Source: Cycas panzhihuaensis (lineage: Eukaryota; Cycadophyta). From it: a DNA stretch of 64,000 nucleotides. Below, piece by piece: positions 11,401-24,685 of the stretch; position 1 is the stretch's first letter; the number at the start of each line of letters is the position of its first letter. Both the position numbers and the translations under genes were made by a program. The notes under the pieces are model-generated. The model made no database searches. It had not been told where the DNA came from and saw only the letters and a list, made by a program, of their open reading frames with translations. Where the stretch lies: assembly GCA_023213395.1 (NCBI GenBank), contig CM041465.1, positions 168,523,741 to 168,587,740 of the forward strand. Reading direction: 5' to 3'.

Positions 11401-11990
11401 ATAATTTACTTGGTACTTTTCCTAGACCCTTCATCACCTTTTCTGTAAGCCAAGAGAAGTCAAACACCATTTGAACTTCTCTAATAGTACTGGTTTATGA
11501 ACATATCAGCACAATTTTATTTTGTGTTAACCTTATCAAGTGCCACTCCACTTGCTTCCATAACCTGTCTAACAAAATGGTACTTAAGAGCAATATGCTT
11601 TGTCCTACTATGATAAGCTAAATTCTTGGCTAGGAAAATGCCACTTTGACTGTTACAAAATACCTTTACATTTTTCTGTTTCCTTCCAAGCTTAACTAAT
11701 AGACCCTATAACTAGATTACTTCTTTACAAGTATGTGCTGCAGTAACATATTCAACTTCTATAGTTGATAATGCAATTGTGCTCTATAATTTTGACATCC
11801 AACTAACTAGACCATTTACAAGAGTAAATACATAACCTGAAGTAGATCTTCTCTTATCTAAATCTCCTACAAAGTCTAAATCAACATATCCATAAACCTG
11901 ATTACCTGTACCTCTAAAGGTGATGAAATTGTCACTTGTGCCTCTCAAATACTGAAGCACCCATTTCACTGTTGCCTAATATTTCTTTTT
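11400..11990 (-). pseudogene. Copia RNase H, decayed
   Basis: RNase H removes the RNA template during reverse transcription. The open frame 11784-11969 reads WVLQYLRGT, then VYGYVDLDFVGDLDKRRSTSGYVF and VSWMSKL, the copia RNase H start. The family's Y-x-D-A-D-W-A-G-D is altered (VDLDFVGD). Sequence down to 11400 continues the domain across stops, including regions matching the EAEY and KH-ID patterns on the minus strand. Confidence 0.88.
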
Positions 11991-13093
11991 TGTATTTTCC
12001 ATAAACCTACTAACTACACTGACTGCATGTGAAATGTCAGGTCTTGTACATACCATAGCATACATCAAAATTCCTACTACACTGACATAAGGTATACGAG
12101 ATATATAATCATTTTCTTCTTCATTACTAGGACTCATACTTGAAGAAAGCTTGAAATAGAAAGCCAATGGGATACTCACTGGTTTCACATTGATCATACT
12201 AAACCTGGTTAGCACCTTCTCCACATATTTTTGCTGTGATAACCATAGCTTTCCATTTTTCTTGTCTCTATGTATCTCCATACCTAAGATTTATTTTGCA
12301 GCTCCTAGATCTTTCATATCAAAAGTCCTAGCCAATCAAGCCTTTAACTTATTGATTTCTTCCATGCTCTTACTTACAACCAACATGTCATCAACATACA
12401 ATACCAAGATAATAAATAAGCCATTGTCCATGAATTTAAAGTGAACATAATGATCATACTCACTTCCTTTGAAATTTTTTCTCTCCATGAAGGCATCAAA
12501 TTTTTTGTACCATTGCCTGGTTGATTGCTTCAAGCCATACAATGATTTCCTGAGCCTAAAACAAGTCTTTTTCTTCCATCCTGTACAAACCCTTCTCGCT
12601 GATCTATATAAATCTTCTCATCTAAATCTCCATGTAGAAAAGTTATTTTTACATCTAACTACTCCATCTCTAAATCAGGAGAAGCTACCAATGCTAACAT
12701 CACTTGAATTGAAACAAGTTTGATAACTGGTGAAAAGATCTCATGAAAGTCAATACCTGCTTTCTGTGCAAAGCCTTTGGCCACCAGTCTTACCCTATAT
12801 TTGTTAACCTTTCCATGAATATCTATTTTCATCTTAAAAACCCACCTACAACTAATAGTCTTCCTTCCATGTGGAAGTTCTACCAAGTCCCATGAATTAT
12901 TTTTCTTTAAAGCATCTATCTCTTCCTGCATAGCCCTCTTACACTTCTCACTATGGATATCATCTACTGCTTCTTGATAACATGTAGGCTCACCATCATT
13001 AGAAACTAAAGCAATAGAAGTAGAAGGGTTGTACCTATCAGATGGATAACTAACTCGTGTAGATCTTCTAACTGTTAGTAGAGGAGTATCCAC
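11976..13093 (-). pseudogene. Copia reverse transcriptase, decayed
   Basis: Open pieces at 12659-13093, 12336-12542 and 11976-12281 read the copia RT in order: SW-LVELPHGRK, CRWVFKMKI, RLVAKGFAQKAGIDF and FSPVIKLVSI. Then come MYGLKQSTRQWYKKFD, the catalytic box VLYVDDMLVV and the C-terminal segment beginning MEIHRDKKNGKLWLSQQKYV. Both catalytic Asp residues are kept. Stops and small frame breaks lie near 12290 and 12550-12660. This is the best-preserved RT of the window. Confidence 0.93.
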
Positions 13094-13199
13094 ATACTCC
13101 TATAAAGCTGTTGCAGATTCATCTTCAGAAAGATCTTCCTACCCTTCTAGTTCCAAAGATGGCTAGGTTTCAAACTTGACCTATTCATGTTCAACTTTC

Positions 13200-14000
13200 T
13201 GCTCTTATTTCACTTCAGCTTCTACACTATCTGATTTTAGAAGGGGAGATTCATCAAATACAACATCTCTGTTAATGGTGATTTTATGGGTAGTAGGATC
13301 CCATAACCTGTATCCCTTCACACCATATTTATCACCATAACCAACAAAGATACATCTTTTAGATTTTGGGTCTAACTTTGAATGTTTACTTTTATCAGTC
13401 AAGGCATAAGCATCACAACTAAACACTTTCAAATTTGAATAGTCACATGGATGTCCAGTCCATACCTCTTCAGGAATCTTGCAATCTATTGCAAGTGATG
13501 GTGACATGTTTATCAGATAGCAAGTTATTTGAATAACTTCTGCCCATAAGCCCTGATCCACTTCTACATTACTTAGCATGCTTCTTGCTCTTTCTGAGAG
13601 TGTCCTATTCATGCGCTCAGCTATGCCATTTTGCTATGGAGTATAGCTAGTGGTCTTATGCCTTTCGATCCCAACTTCTCTGCAATTTTTCTCAAACTCT
13701 AAGGAGTTAAACTCACCTCCATTATCAGTTCTTAAATATTTGATTAACTTACCAATGTTGTTCTTAACTAGAGCCTTCAACTGCTTAAACACACTGAAAA
13801 CTTTAGATTTCCTTTTTAAAAAATAGACCCATACCTTTCTGGAGTAATCATTTATAAATGTGATAAAGTACAATGATCCTCCACAAGATATTTTAGGGGT
13901 TGGACCCTACACATCTGAATGTATGTAATCTAAAATATTTTTACTAGTGTGACTCCCTACTTTAAACCTGAGTCTACACTACTTTCCAAAAATATAATGT
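13200..14000 (-). pseudogene. Copia integrase, decayed
   Basis: Open frames 13634-13873 and 13205-13612 read YFITFINDYSRKVWVYF, LRTDNGGEF (second catalytic Asp), then across one stop NGIAERMNRTL, which keeps the catalytic Glu. SNLKVFSCDAYAL and DKSKRCIFVGYG follow. In FIND the family usually has FIDD. The tail includes the DVVFDE segment that leads to RT. Confidence 0.92.
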
Positions 14001-14009
14001 TTGCAGAAA

Positions 14010-14520
14010 TCCAAATCTAAAAGTTGTAAGTTAGGAAGTAACTTATAGTTTATCAGCATCTTAAGTCCTCTCTCACTCATGTGCCCAAGTCTCTAATGCC
14101 ATAATTGAGATGGATCTTCTACAATCTTTTATGTTATAGTTGCATGGCTGATATCTGTACTTCCCACTAAAATATAAAGGTTTCATTTCTTTAAGGCTTT
14201 CATAATAACCAAGGCACCCTTTAACACCTTTAAGACTCCTTCATGACCTGTATGCTTATAACCACTTAAATCCAGTTCGGGAAATCAGATTCCTTTTTAG
14301 ATCGTGTACATGTCTAATCTTAATTAATATTCTCACTACACCATCGGACATCTTAATTATGATGCTACGAATGCCCATTGTCTTATAAGAAACTTCATTT
14401 CCCATAAGCACATCACCACCATCAAGAGGTTGGTACAATAAGAACCAACTCTTATGTAGACACATGTGGTGTGAAGCACCTGAATCTAATAACTAGTCAT
14501 GGTGATAAAGGGAAACATTA
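14010..14520 (-). pseudogene. Copia protease and GAG-pre-integrase, decayed
   Basis: The protease active site is intact on the minus strand as LLDSGASHHMC at about 14470-14505. The frame 14256-14465 continues with GNEVSYKTMGIRSI and DLKRNLIS, the protease end. The zinc-binding GAG-pre-integrase follows across stops to about 14010. Confidence 0.85.
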
Positions 14521-14529
14521 CAAGTGACC

Positions 14530-15353
14530 AAGACATCATCATCCATACCTTGATTTGACTCCACCTGATTAACCTCCTTGGTAGGATCTTCCTTTTTCTG
14601 GAACTCCTTCTTTTTGAAACAATCCTTCTTGAGGTGACTGGTCTTATTATAGTGCTAACACCTAAGCTTACTCTTCTTACCTTTTAACTTTGACCTCAAC
14701 GTATCCCTGAAGCTTTGTCCTCTGTCAATTATTCTACCCCTTACTGTCATAGCTTCTGGTATGAAGGTTTCAAGACTAGACTTCCTCCGCACTTCTTCCA
14801 TCAACAAAGCACTCACAACAAAATCATATTCTAATTCATCTGTAGTGCTAAAACTAATTGAGGTGATAATATTATCCTAGGATTCTGGTAATGAGCATAA
14901 CAAGGTAACAACCTTATCCTCATCCTTAATTTTAACATCGATACTAGCCAATTAACAAATAAGAGTATTAAAAATATTTAAATGGTCATCAAATTTTGTA
15001 CCTTCCTTCATCTGTAATGAGTACAACTACCTCTTTAAGTAGATTTAATTCGTCACTGATTTGGCCATATACAAGTCTTCTAATCAGGTCCATAATCCTA
15101 CTACTGTCTATTCCCCTGTGATGTTAAATGGAACTTCATCTGCCAAGCACAATCATATTTTCCTAAGAGCCTTTTTGTCTAGATCATCTTAGTCATCATC
15201 GTCCATCCCTACGGGTTTCTTCATTTTGCCTACAAGAGCTTTGTACAAACCTTGTTGTACAAGAACATCATACGCTTTCAACTTCCACAACTTGAAGTTG
15301 TTCTTGCCATTGAATTTCTCCACCTTGAACTTTAAACTTGATAATTTCACCAT
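14530..15353 (-). pseudogene. Copia gag, decayed
   Basis: The likely start Met is at 15353 on the minus strand, 57 bases downstream of the PBS in element sense. The N-terminus reads KFNGKNNFKLWKLK, the UBN2-type gag opening. Near 14650 a zinc knuckle reads C-stop-H-Y-NKTSH-LKKDC, so the second Cys has become Tyr and one stop intervenes. Confidence 0.85.
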
Positions 15354-15409
15354 TTGTTGTAGAAGAAGTTAACACCAAAACCTTCATAAACTCATTGCAA
15401 AAATAAAAG

Positions 15410-15423
15410 TGGCTCTAATACCA
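15410..15423 (-). other. PBS of copia 10766-16054
   Basis: TGGTATTAGAGCCA on the minus strand lies two bases from the LTR. It is a Met PBS with one C to T change. Confidence 0.9.
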
Positions 15424-15425
15424 CT

Positions 15426-16054
15426 TGTTGAGAAGATAAGGTCCCAACCCTTAAATTGCCACCAAGATCTAAACTACTCTTACAACAGGAATTGAAACTA
15501 AAATTTAACATGCAAGTTCTTAAACTAGAGATAAAATAATAAAATGAACAAGAAATCTAAGCATCGCATGTACATCCGATATAACGTGGTAAAACCCTAG
15601 CAGTGAGCTAGGGAAACATCCACATAGGAAAGGTATTAATCTTTATTATTGTAGAATGGAGAAGATGTACATAATCCTATAATAGAGTGCTCACAGTAAT
15701 AACAATCAGCTGCCTAACACCTCATAGTACATTGAACACTATCAACATAATGAAAAATACCCTAAATCAGGTTACAAGAGAGGGTCATCCAAGGCACAAA
15801 TCTTGACCATAGAATCTAGAGTATTTTAAGAGAAGACCTTAATTCTCTTTATAATTTAATATATTTTTTAGTGCTAAATTTTTGGGTCAGGGGCTATTAC
15901 CCCTGAACCCTCTCTTTAATGAGGTTCCACGCCCCACACCCAACTAAGGGGTCTCCGCCTTCATTGAACCCCCCGAGGAAGGTTTGGGGGGGAAACCACA
16001 CTACCAACATGTCAAAATTTTAGCCTCTAACCATTATTGTCACATTACCTAATA
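15426..16054 (-). repeat. 5' LTR of copia 10766-16054
   Basis: 629-bp partner of 10766-11385 with the same start and a CCTAATA end where the other copy has CCTAACA. The C-rich part lies at about 15898-15985. Confidence 0.93.
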
Positions 16055-18720
16055 GTCTGTCCAACTATATGATTTGTCTCTAAGGAATTTTATAGTACTG
16101 TAAAGTTTATCATGGTACCATGAAATATACTTTTACAGTGCCATGGTAAATTTCACAAGATGATATATTGAAAATAAAAAGAGAAAAATATACATTTCAA
16201 AGCATAATAAACATGCCCAACTATATCTCTGACTTGGGTAGTGTTAATAATCTTATGGAGATATACACCCTTCTTTACAATGGGTTTTTAAATGTTTATG
16301 TTTTATTTAATCAAATTTATAGGAAAATTTCCTATGGTTTTTGGCCTATGGTTTGATCTATATCATGGGCGCAATACCACCTTCTCCAACATTCCATAAC
16401 ATCTATAAATACCCCTCGTTTTCACATGGAGAGGGAGGCCAAAAATTATAGCATTATATTGTCATAATGCTACTAAAATTTCTATAGATTCCTTTGCTCA
16501 TCACTTGTTCACTTGGCTTCCACTATTAGAGTGAAAATTAGAGGCAAATTATGTTGGAAGCACCTAGGATTAAAGTTGTATACCATGAGTATCTCATACT
16601 AACTAGGAATTAGGGACAGACCCCACTACACTATTTGTACTTTAGTCCACTCTAATTTATGTTTGGTTTTAGTTTTCTATTAATCTCTTTTGTATGTATG
16701 AATGCTTGATTTTACCTTTTTACACTTTTATATTATATGTTTCTTGTGTGAGAGTGTCTTACAAGTAAAAGAAAGTTAGATATTGTAGGTTGAGCTCTAA
16801 TTTGGTGGCACCACACCATATGTAAGACTCCAATTACCATCCCAGGATATTATTTAATTTAATTTATAAATTTAATTAATTACATTAGATTTTAAAGCTT
16901 CTATTTCTTTTTTATATGCATTGGTCTATAAGTAGAGGAGAGTGATAAGGCCACTTTTAAGGATCCAAGAAGCTAGTTAGAAACTCCCTCTTTCTCCCCC
17001 ATTCTTCCCACCAAATCAAAAAGTACATATTACACAACTAAAGTACTATTGGAATTTCTTCAACATTAATAAAAGGTTAAATTTTAAAAGTTTATTTCAA
17101 ACTCATTTTTTAGCATTTCAAGTTGTAGCATAAACCTTTTTTCACCATAAGTGGGTTCATCAAGCACAGATGCTACCAAATGTTTTTTAGAAATTGTGAA
17201 ATATATATGTTATAAACCTTAAATGTTGCTCCTTTAACAAACTTATATTACGAGGCTTTGTATTTTTAAGAAAATTTTATTGAGACATTTGGAGCAAAAC
17301 TCCAAGTATTCTTCTTCAAATCACTCTTTTGTAGACTTTATTTTTAAAAATAAAAAAATCTTAAAAGCGTATTTTTTATTCTAAATTTTATTTTAGAAGA
17401 GAGAAGGAAAAAGAAAAAAAATTCATTTCTTGCATGCTTGTTATGTTTACTTGCTTCTCTCTTTCCTATTTATACAAATAGTTTAAATTTCAAGTCAAAA
17501 AGCAAAAAATATGGTTAAAGAAAAGTAAAAATAAAAGAAAATTACTTTATTTCTTTTGTGCATCACATTCTTTCTTACTGTTTAATTTAAGAGTGAAAAT
17601 TTTGTACTTATTATGAGTCCTCGAATCTGTAGGGTTGACAAGTTTGCTTCTAGGTTAGTTTATTTGCTCTCTTTACTAAAGCATAAAAAGATTTTAGCTA
17701 CATCATAGTTTATTGAGTGTTTCTTTAGTCTTATTCAAGATAATGGTTGTCATTTTATTAAATAGAGGGGTCCATTTTCCCTCTACCTAAATTTCATTAC
17801 TAGATGAGAGGGGTGGGCTTATGCCTTTAGGCAAAGTCATCTTTTGATCTATATTTTGAGTAGGCCAATGAGGGGAATCTATCTCCACCACATGCTAATA
17901 CATGAGGTGTTAATATTTGAGTGAGCATCATTAGTCTTGTTGAGAGTGGTGACTTCTTTTTATTTATCTCATAGAGTACGAGGTTCATTAGAATTAAATG
18001 AGAGCATTGTTAGGCCACCTTATGCTTGCGTAATATGGGTTACTAGTATTAACGAGTCCCTATTATCGTATCCATAAGTAGATGCATCCTATGGTCTTAA
18101 CTCCCTTAAACTTCTCACTTTAATCAATTCCTTCATTTTTCTTCTAGATTGATTCTAGCATTTAGGATCATTTAAGAATTAGAGTTAGGGTAAGTCAATC
18201 TAATTTTAGGGGGATTAATTATGTAGGATATACATGTAGAAGTGATAGTATTTTGGGCACATGTGCCTGATCAACCCCCTCATATTCTAAGGGTTTTTTT
18301 TAGTGTTATTTAATTCTTTTAAGGACACTTGTTGATAGTTAGATTAATTTTATCTTTATGCTTTTTAATTAGCTAATACTTCTCTTATTTTATTATTTTT
18401 AGATATTACATCTTCATCTACTTGTCTACACCACTTATTTTGATTATATAGATATTATCATGCTTTCTTTTAAGTTTTCTTTTTTCCTTTTTGGTATGTC
18501 ACACACACCTATACATTACCACTTCTAGTCTAGAATACCATCACCTTTTATCCCCACATTCATATCTATGAGATGCATAGGTACCTTGTAGGAGGTATGT
18601 GTCTATTCCCTTCATGACTCAAACCCCCTTCTACCTTCAAGTCTATACTTGAGTTATGTTATTTATCCTCCCCTCCTATGATGCACAATTCATTAATAAC
18701 TATATTCGAGACTCACTAAT
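16055..18720 (+). repeat. Long LTR, left copy, main part
   Basis: This aligns over about 2.5 kb with 35870-38375. Shared landmarks are CCAACTATAT, TAATACCACCTTCTC, TTTTCACATGG-GAGGGAGG, TAATTAGGG-type segments and the GAGTTATGTTATTTATCC end. It has a TATA-like CTATAAATACC (about 16412) downstream of a palindromic ACC-ATGGTA-type motif. No protein is encoded; the frame 16168-16356 is chance. The right boundary is approximate. Confidence 0.7.
16405..16425 (+). promoter_or_regulatory. TATA-like box of the long LTR
   Basis: CTATAAATACCCC is conserved in position, but mutated, in the right copy (CTCTAAATACC, about 36201). In both it is followed 8-12 bases later by TTTTCACATGG. It is the likely element promoter. 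Confidence 0.45.
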
Positions 18721-20340
18721 TGAGTTTTAGTAGACATTACATTGTTGATTATCTTCTTCATTTTATTTAGGCCCTTTGCTTTAGGACAAGACTCTTATAG
18801 TTTATAGTTTACATGTGTGAGTATCATTCATCTCTTTTCTACCACTTCTCAGTCTTAGTGTATATTTTTCAAGATCCACCCTTATCTTTTACATTTTTCT
18901 TTTTGGGTTTACTTCTTATATGTAATGATTTTCTTATTATTAGAGGGGTTTACCCCCTTTAGATTCAAATTCAACAATCTTGTTTGTCTCATCATCCATC
19001 GAGAATCATTCAATGGCAAGTCAATACCAACCTTAATGGTCTACAAACTCCTATTAAACTCAAGAAGCTTATCAATCAGAGGGTCCATAACAAAATCAAG
19101 ATCCATATTAAATTTATAGCATAAATTGGACCTAAGGGACCAATTTGTATGGACAATAAATTTTATCCCAAGATGGAGAAGACTCCATCTATCCTGATGA
19201 GCTAGATCTAATTTATCAAAACCTTATGAGATCTCCTTTTCATATCATCAGGATGGCCCAATATCATCACCCTTTACTTGATCTTAGATCTTCAACTCAA
19301 GCCTTTTTATTTAATCAAACCCATTAGGGAGGACATAGTATCTAGATTATCCTAAACCCCCAAGGGCTCATGAGACATTATGGTAGCTCTAGAGTTTAAT
19401 TTAAGTAGTCCACTTTGGATACAACTTTAGCTTGAGCTCGTCAATTATTTAGAATAAGTACTAGCCTAGCCCCACCTATTCCCTAATCATAACAATCAGA
19501 AGTCTCTAAATAGGAGGTTATTTTGTAACTAACTACCACATCTTCACTAGTGCTTAACCAAGCCCCACTAATAATAACCCTATTTGTGGTACCTACTTAG
19601 ATGGCAGGTCCTCCACCCATCTAACCACATCCTCATTCTACCCCATTTATTATTATTATAAAAGGGCCTTACACAACTATTTTGTAGCCAATGACTACAT
19701 GGTCCAACCCTATTATTCCATCCATTCTACCTCATCCCATATCTCTCCTTTTACTTGGAAAATAAGATCTTAAGGGATACCTCATCCTACCCCATACCCT
19801 ATTTAACCAACTTAACTAACTCCCTAATTTGCCTAATATACTTATGTTTCACTTAGATATGCTGCTTAATAGTGGGGGTCTCATTCTTAACCTACTTTTG
19901 GTGTGGATCCTTTACATATATAGGATTTCCCCTATAATTAAAGGTTCATATACATAAAACCCCATGCCATATCCCACTCTATCTTACCAAGATGCATTTG
20001 CTAGTGGTCTAACTTACCCTTTAACATATCAAGCTTATTAAGTTATTAGGCCCTAACTAGCTCTAACTTATTAAATTCTACTCGAGCCCAAACCATATGT
20101 ACCTAATCTATATACTCAACTAGTAATCATTTATCAAGTTGGGGGTATCCTTGAGCCTATCTATCATGCATTATCAAGCATATGGTGTCATTCAAACGCA
20201 ATAAGCATATGGACCTCATCCTACTTTTCTATATGCTAATACTTTAGCTCAATCAAGGACATGTCCCTTTATTCACTATTATATAAGTCCTCTATCTTTA
20301 AAGGCACTTCGAACCAACCTACTATTCCATCTACTAAAAG
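18721..20340 (+). pseudogene. Leader and N-terminal gag region of the giant gypsy element, decayed
   Basis: The sequence after the left long LTR becomes rich in dense stops on all strands. From about 19150 it has coding-like codon texture (acidic and proline-rich segments) that leads into the recognisable gag core. I cannot fix a start codon. No clear PBS was found in 18700-18800. Confidence 0.4.
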
Positions 20341-20344
20341 TGCC

Positions 20345-21200
20345 CAAGTTTGAGGGCACTTTATATTAGGACATAAGGGACCATATCGAGGCATTCACGA
20401 TGTTATATATTGATTATTAACCTTATGATCATATTTTAATAAAAGTATTTCCTATATCCCTTTAAAGTGATGCCCTAAAATGGTTTTATCACCTACCTAC
20501 TTATTCCATCTATTACTTCTAATAGTTAGTGGATACCTTTATGAACTACTTTAATGTATCACATCCTTTTGAGAGTGGGAATAAAACCCTTCTTACTCTT
20601 AAATAAGATCATGATGAGATTAAAAAGGACTTTGTTCATTATTTCTAAGACCTATTGCATTCATCTAAGACCATATTACCTAAAGATTTGAATTCCATTT
20701 ACCCTAATATCCATATAAAAGTTCTTAAAATAGATTATGCTATGTATGACTCTACCATTTCCAAATGCCTTACCTTAGAATCCATCAAGATCCAAGTAAA
20801 ACTAAAGAATAATAAAGAACCCATCCTATGACATGAGGCACTCCTAATGTTTCTAGATCCTAGGCCCTAGCCATAAGCTTAGAGGTCTCCTATCAGCACC
20901 CCTGACAAGACCATAGATTCACTTACTTTTACATTTCACTCATTTGAGGGAGTTGTGAGAGATCTTAAATTATAACCATTATAAAGCTAACAAGAAGCTT
21001 TTATCCCCTCAAAGGGGCCTAGACATGTTCATAAAGCAATGAAGACTCATCCTTAGGGTAAGGCCAACAAACCTATCCCTCCCTCTAAAAAGAAATACCA
21101 AACTCCCTATGAGAAAAACTAGTGTTCATTTTATCACAATTACACTCATGATGATGCTCACTACTAGACTTGGTATCTAGAATTAACATTGCCATAAGAC
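20345..21200 (+). pseudogene. Tat/Ogre-type gag core and CCHC remnant
   Basis: Across stops the + frame reads ALKWFYHLPT, LVDTFMNYF and FVHYF-DLLH, which matches the Retrotrans_gag pattern W-x-x-L-P...F...F. Downstream at about 21117-21160 a knuckle-like CSFYHNYTHDDAHY recalls the C-x2-H/C...GHDTxxC form of Athila/Tat/Ogre gag. Several Cys/His positions are changed. Confidence 0.7.
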
Positions 21201-21559
21201 CCTCTAACATAATTTACATCCAAACCAAGCTTAGACTAGCCAGTCTACAAGGACTGTTTCCTTGACTATAAGGCCTAAAAGCCTTAGGCTTAACCTCAAG
21301 CCCAACAAGGAAGTGGAAAACTCCAACCTTAAAGGTGACCATAATTCAATCCTTCTCATAACCAACTTAAGAAAAATCTTAAAGACCCAAAACCTTTCAA
21401 TTCATAAATCTAAATCCTATGAAAGTAGCCTAACATTATAATATTAAGGGAAAGAGAGTCATTCAAATGCTCAAGACCACTCAAGTATTCGCCACTACTT
21501 AAGCTCAAGAAACTAAACAAGTTAAAGGATCTTCCTCCTCATAACAACCACTTGTTGAA

Positions 21560-22300
21560 ACTTAATCTATTAAGATCACTTTCTTTTTAAAGACCATTCC
21601 TATCTACTTGGGTTATTATGACCTAAAGAGGAACCTTCCTTAACACATAGGTAAGGGAAAGGAATTTCTAATTATCAAGGATCGCTAAACTATTTCTATG
21701 AGTATGTCTATAATGGGTGTCCTATAGAGTTATGTTGAGTAAACAAACCATCTTCTAGAAGCCCTTAGGCATAACGAAGTATCCATCCATGTCATTCATA
21801 TTAAATTTATGGGTAAGCCCCTCATTACCTTTGATCTAGGGGACTTGCCTTCTTAAAGAAAAAGGGAGTATCATTGGTAATCTCGCTTCACCATCACCAT
21901 CAAGATACCTAACTTTACCTTGAAGAGGATTATGATCAATAATGGGTCCTTGGTCAATACCATGCCTACCTAAATGCTTAAGGAATTGGGCATTGGGGCC
22001 CTAAAGCCTAGCCTTTATAGATGTTAAGGGTATAATAGAAATAAAAAGGTCCCCTTGGGAATGATCAAATTTTCCCTTCTCCTTAAAACTATTCTCATCG
22101 CGATTATGGTCATGGACATGGGTGTCAACTATAACCTTTTCCTAGGATACCCTTAGTTAGACCACATAGGGATAGTTTATTCCACCTTATGGGGCCAACT
22201 AAAGCTTCTCCATAGTGGCCAAATGTACACTATTACACATGAATCTCCCCCTCCTAGTTTCTCTTAAAAGGTCATATGAGTAAGTTTTGATGACAAGGTT
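21560..22300 (+). pseudogene. Tat/Ogre-type aspartic protease, decayed
   Basis: About 21925 reads IMINNGSLVNTMP, where the family has I/V-D-x-G-S-x-L-N; the catalytic Asp has become Asn. About 22130 reads YNLFLGYP-LDHIGIVYSTL, the typical Y-N-LLGRPW-H-x-G-A-V-S-T-L end with Arg changed and Trp a stop. This places the element in the Athila/Tat/Ogre branch, not the chromoviruses. RT would be expected next but is not recognisable in 22300-22812 or after 24962. Confidence 0.8.
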
Positions 22301-22812
22301 AATAAAATAATTAAATCTAATCCATGGATTAAGTCCTTTCTCTAAGGCCCAAGCCCCTAATTTATCCAAATTCTTCTACTTTAAGACCTAATATAGTTTA
22401 TTTTACTCTAGTTAACATGCGTAGTTATAGATACTTAGTTGTTCTTAGCAACCCTAAGTCTAATTAAGAAGATGAAAAGCCTACTTCATACTAAGGGGGC
22501 ATGATTTCTTACATTTAATGGGTTGTATCCCCTAAAGATACTCCCAGTTATTTTAGACCTTTCAAAGGGCCCTTCCTTCATAAGATCCCTAATGGTACCC
22601 TATGAAAAATCTTAAGATCATTCTATCATTTCCTTTGACTTACAAAGTCTCTCCTTTCCAATAAGCTTAGCTTGTGTGATATATATACCACCTCATCCAT
22701 ACTTGGTATCCAAATTTTTATGAGGAGATCATTAATATAGCACATGTAGATTTTCTCTCTTCTTAATCCATTCCATAATCCATCTACCCTATGAGAGCCC
22801 TATGGATAATTA
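22301..22812 (+). other. Degraded sequence after the protease, no domain recognised
   Basis: The + strand keeps coding-like texture but no RT motif can be read. It is cut at 22812 by a small LTR element and should resume at 24962. Confidence 0.4.
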
Positions 22813-23088
22813 TAATGAGCCTTCACTACATAGTAGAGATGGTTATAATCCTCCATCATGTGAGGTTAAGGTTAAGGATAAGGAAGTAGGGGATTAGTCA
22901 CTTTCGAGGTAGGAATATAATAATGTGTAGGTTAGTGTTATATATACCCCACTCAATTGTAAAGAAAGTATATATTGTATTATGTTAATGAATGTTCTTT
23001 GAAACTTTAGCTTCTTCTTTATCTTATTTATATAATTTTCTCTTCATATTTCTCTATCTTGAATAGTTATAAGATTAGGTATATAACT
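22813..23088 (+). repeat. 5' LTR of the small gag-only element
   Basis: Begins TAATGAGCCTTCA (TGATAAGCCTTCA in the partner) and ends near GTATATAAC. Confidence 0.75.
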
Positions 23089-23924
23089 AGTAATACCATA
23101 GTCATTTCTGAGCTATACAAGAGGTAGGGATCCATTTTTCTATAAGTGCTAAAATAGGGCCGCCTTTTCCTCTTTATGTTATTATAGGTTGCTAGAAAAA
23201 AAGGGGGGAGGAGGAATTATTTTTTTCTGGGTTTTTGACATGTGAAAGTTCTACTCTTTGGGAGAACAAATGAAAGATTTTTAAAGAATCAATAGAGATT
23301 TAACAATAAAAGGCTAATTTTGTAAATTTTAATTGGTCATAGTATAAGTTTTGGTAAAAAAGTATACAAATTATAGTAGATTTAATTTTGACCTACTTTT
23401 TATTGCCACATTTCAAGTCTAGATCTACTATCTCAACTTCAAAAAGTAATATATTTAGCTATAAATATCCAAATAACCTCAATTTTTATTTTATTCTATG
23501 TTGTTTTAAATTTACTTTCTAATGGAAGTCATCTATGATTGATTGGAGTTTGGAGTAGAAAGTTATAGACATTTTACCAACAAATACTATTGTAATCTTT
23601 AGAAATCATAGTTATGGCCTTTCTTAAAAAGGTCATAACTTTTGATCTAAATATCAAAATTTGATTCCATCTAAACCATTAAAATTGTATTTTATAGGCC
23701 ATCATTTTAATCTATATTATATATATATTTTTATCTATATTTTTCTAGATATTAAATTTTAAAGTTAAGGGTTTTGTATTATACTTTTTTGGTTATCCAG
23801 ACTTTGGTCAAACAACTATTGCTCGTAAGGCCTAATATTTACTTTTGTATTAAGATTAGTGGATAACAGACTATATATACCTCTTAATTTCTCCCACATC
23901 TATATTATTATGGCTATTAAAATG

Positions 23925-24425
23925 TACATACCACGTATATTTAATAAAAATGTGACTCTTTTCATAAATAGCTAGGTTAGAGATATGTATTCATATTTAG
24001 AATCACTTATTGATGACTACATAAGCAATAAAGAGATGTCTAAAGTAGCCTCATTGTATCTACAAGGATATGTTTACCTTTGGTTTAAGGAGTAGTATGG
24101 ATATAACCTATTCCATATATTTCACTAGCTAGTATCTCTTTAAAATATGATGATTCTTAGTGGTAAGAGATATAGAGACTTGAGTAAGAAAAATAAGAAC
24201 TTCATTAAATACTTAAGAGGTTCAATTAAAAGGTGGAACAAATAATTCTTCCCACTCCACAAATTCAAGATTAATAGAAAAATGATGAGGGAGAAACTAA
24301 ACATTAAGAGCGAGTATGAGAAGTTATTTATTATCCCACACTACCAATTATAGCAAAAGAAAGGGAAGAGTGTCATTTATTAAAAGTTGGAAGATGTACC
24401 AAAGTGAGACCTTATTAGCACTCAT
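23925..24425 (+). pseudogene. Gag-like frame of the small LTR element, decayed
   Basis: Across stops one + frame reads a basic protein of about 165 codons: YIPRIFNKNVTLFIN, LIDDYISNKEMSKVASLYLQGY, FIKYLRGSIKRWNK and KINRKMMREKLNIKSEYEKL. The ASLYLQGYVYLWF segment resembles the A-x-x-L-x-G-x-A-x-x-W helix of retrotransposon gag. The family is not certain. Confidence 0.4.
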
Positions 24426-24669
24426 ATTATCAAGTGACTCTACATCAAAACACTCATTATACAAAGCCCTTATAGATTAAGTATGTTAGGCATACATATC
24501 ATTTAAGCTTAAGGTTTTAAAGTCATAGAGATTCCATACATATAAAGATCTATTTGGGATGGATAGATCCCTATTCTATGTATAACTTTTCTGACAAACT
24601 TCATTGGAACTATCAATTGGATAATAGTAGTAGGAGGTGGTCATATATATCAATGCATTCATATGCTTC

Positions 24670-24684
24670 GAGGGGGGAGGGCAT
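24670..24684 (+). other. Polypurine tract of the small gag-only element
   Basis: GAGGGGGGAGGGCAT abuts the second LTR. Confidence 0.75.
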
Positions 24685-24685
24685 A

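Larger units (their letters stand above)
10766..16054 (-). mobile_element. Complete Ty1/copia element (5.3 kb), decayed
   Basis: LTRs at 10766-11385 and 15426-16054 are clearly homologous. The likely target duplication is GTTTG (10761-10765) and GTCTG (16055-16059), differing by one C/T transition. On the minus strand the order is PBS, gag, protease, GAG-pre-integrase, integrase, RT, RNase H, PPT, which is the copia order. Length is normal for the family. Several domains are still partly open, so it looks younger than the gypsy elements. It sits inside the long LTR-like repeat. Confidence 0.95.
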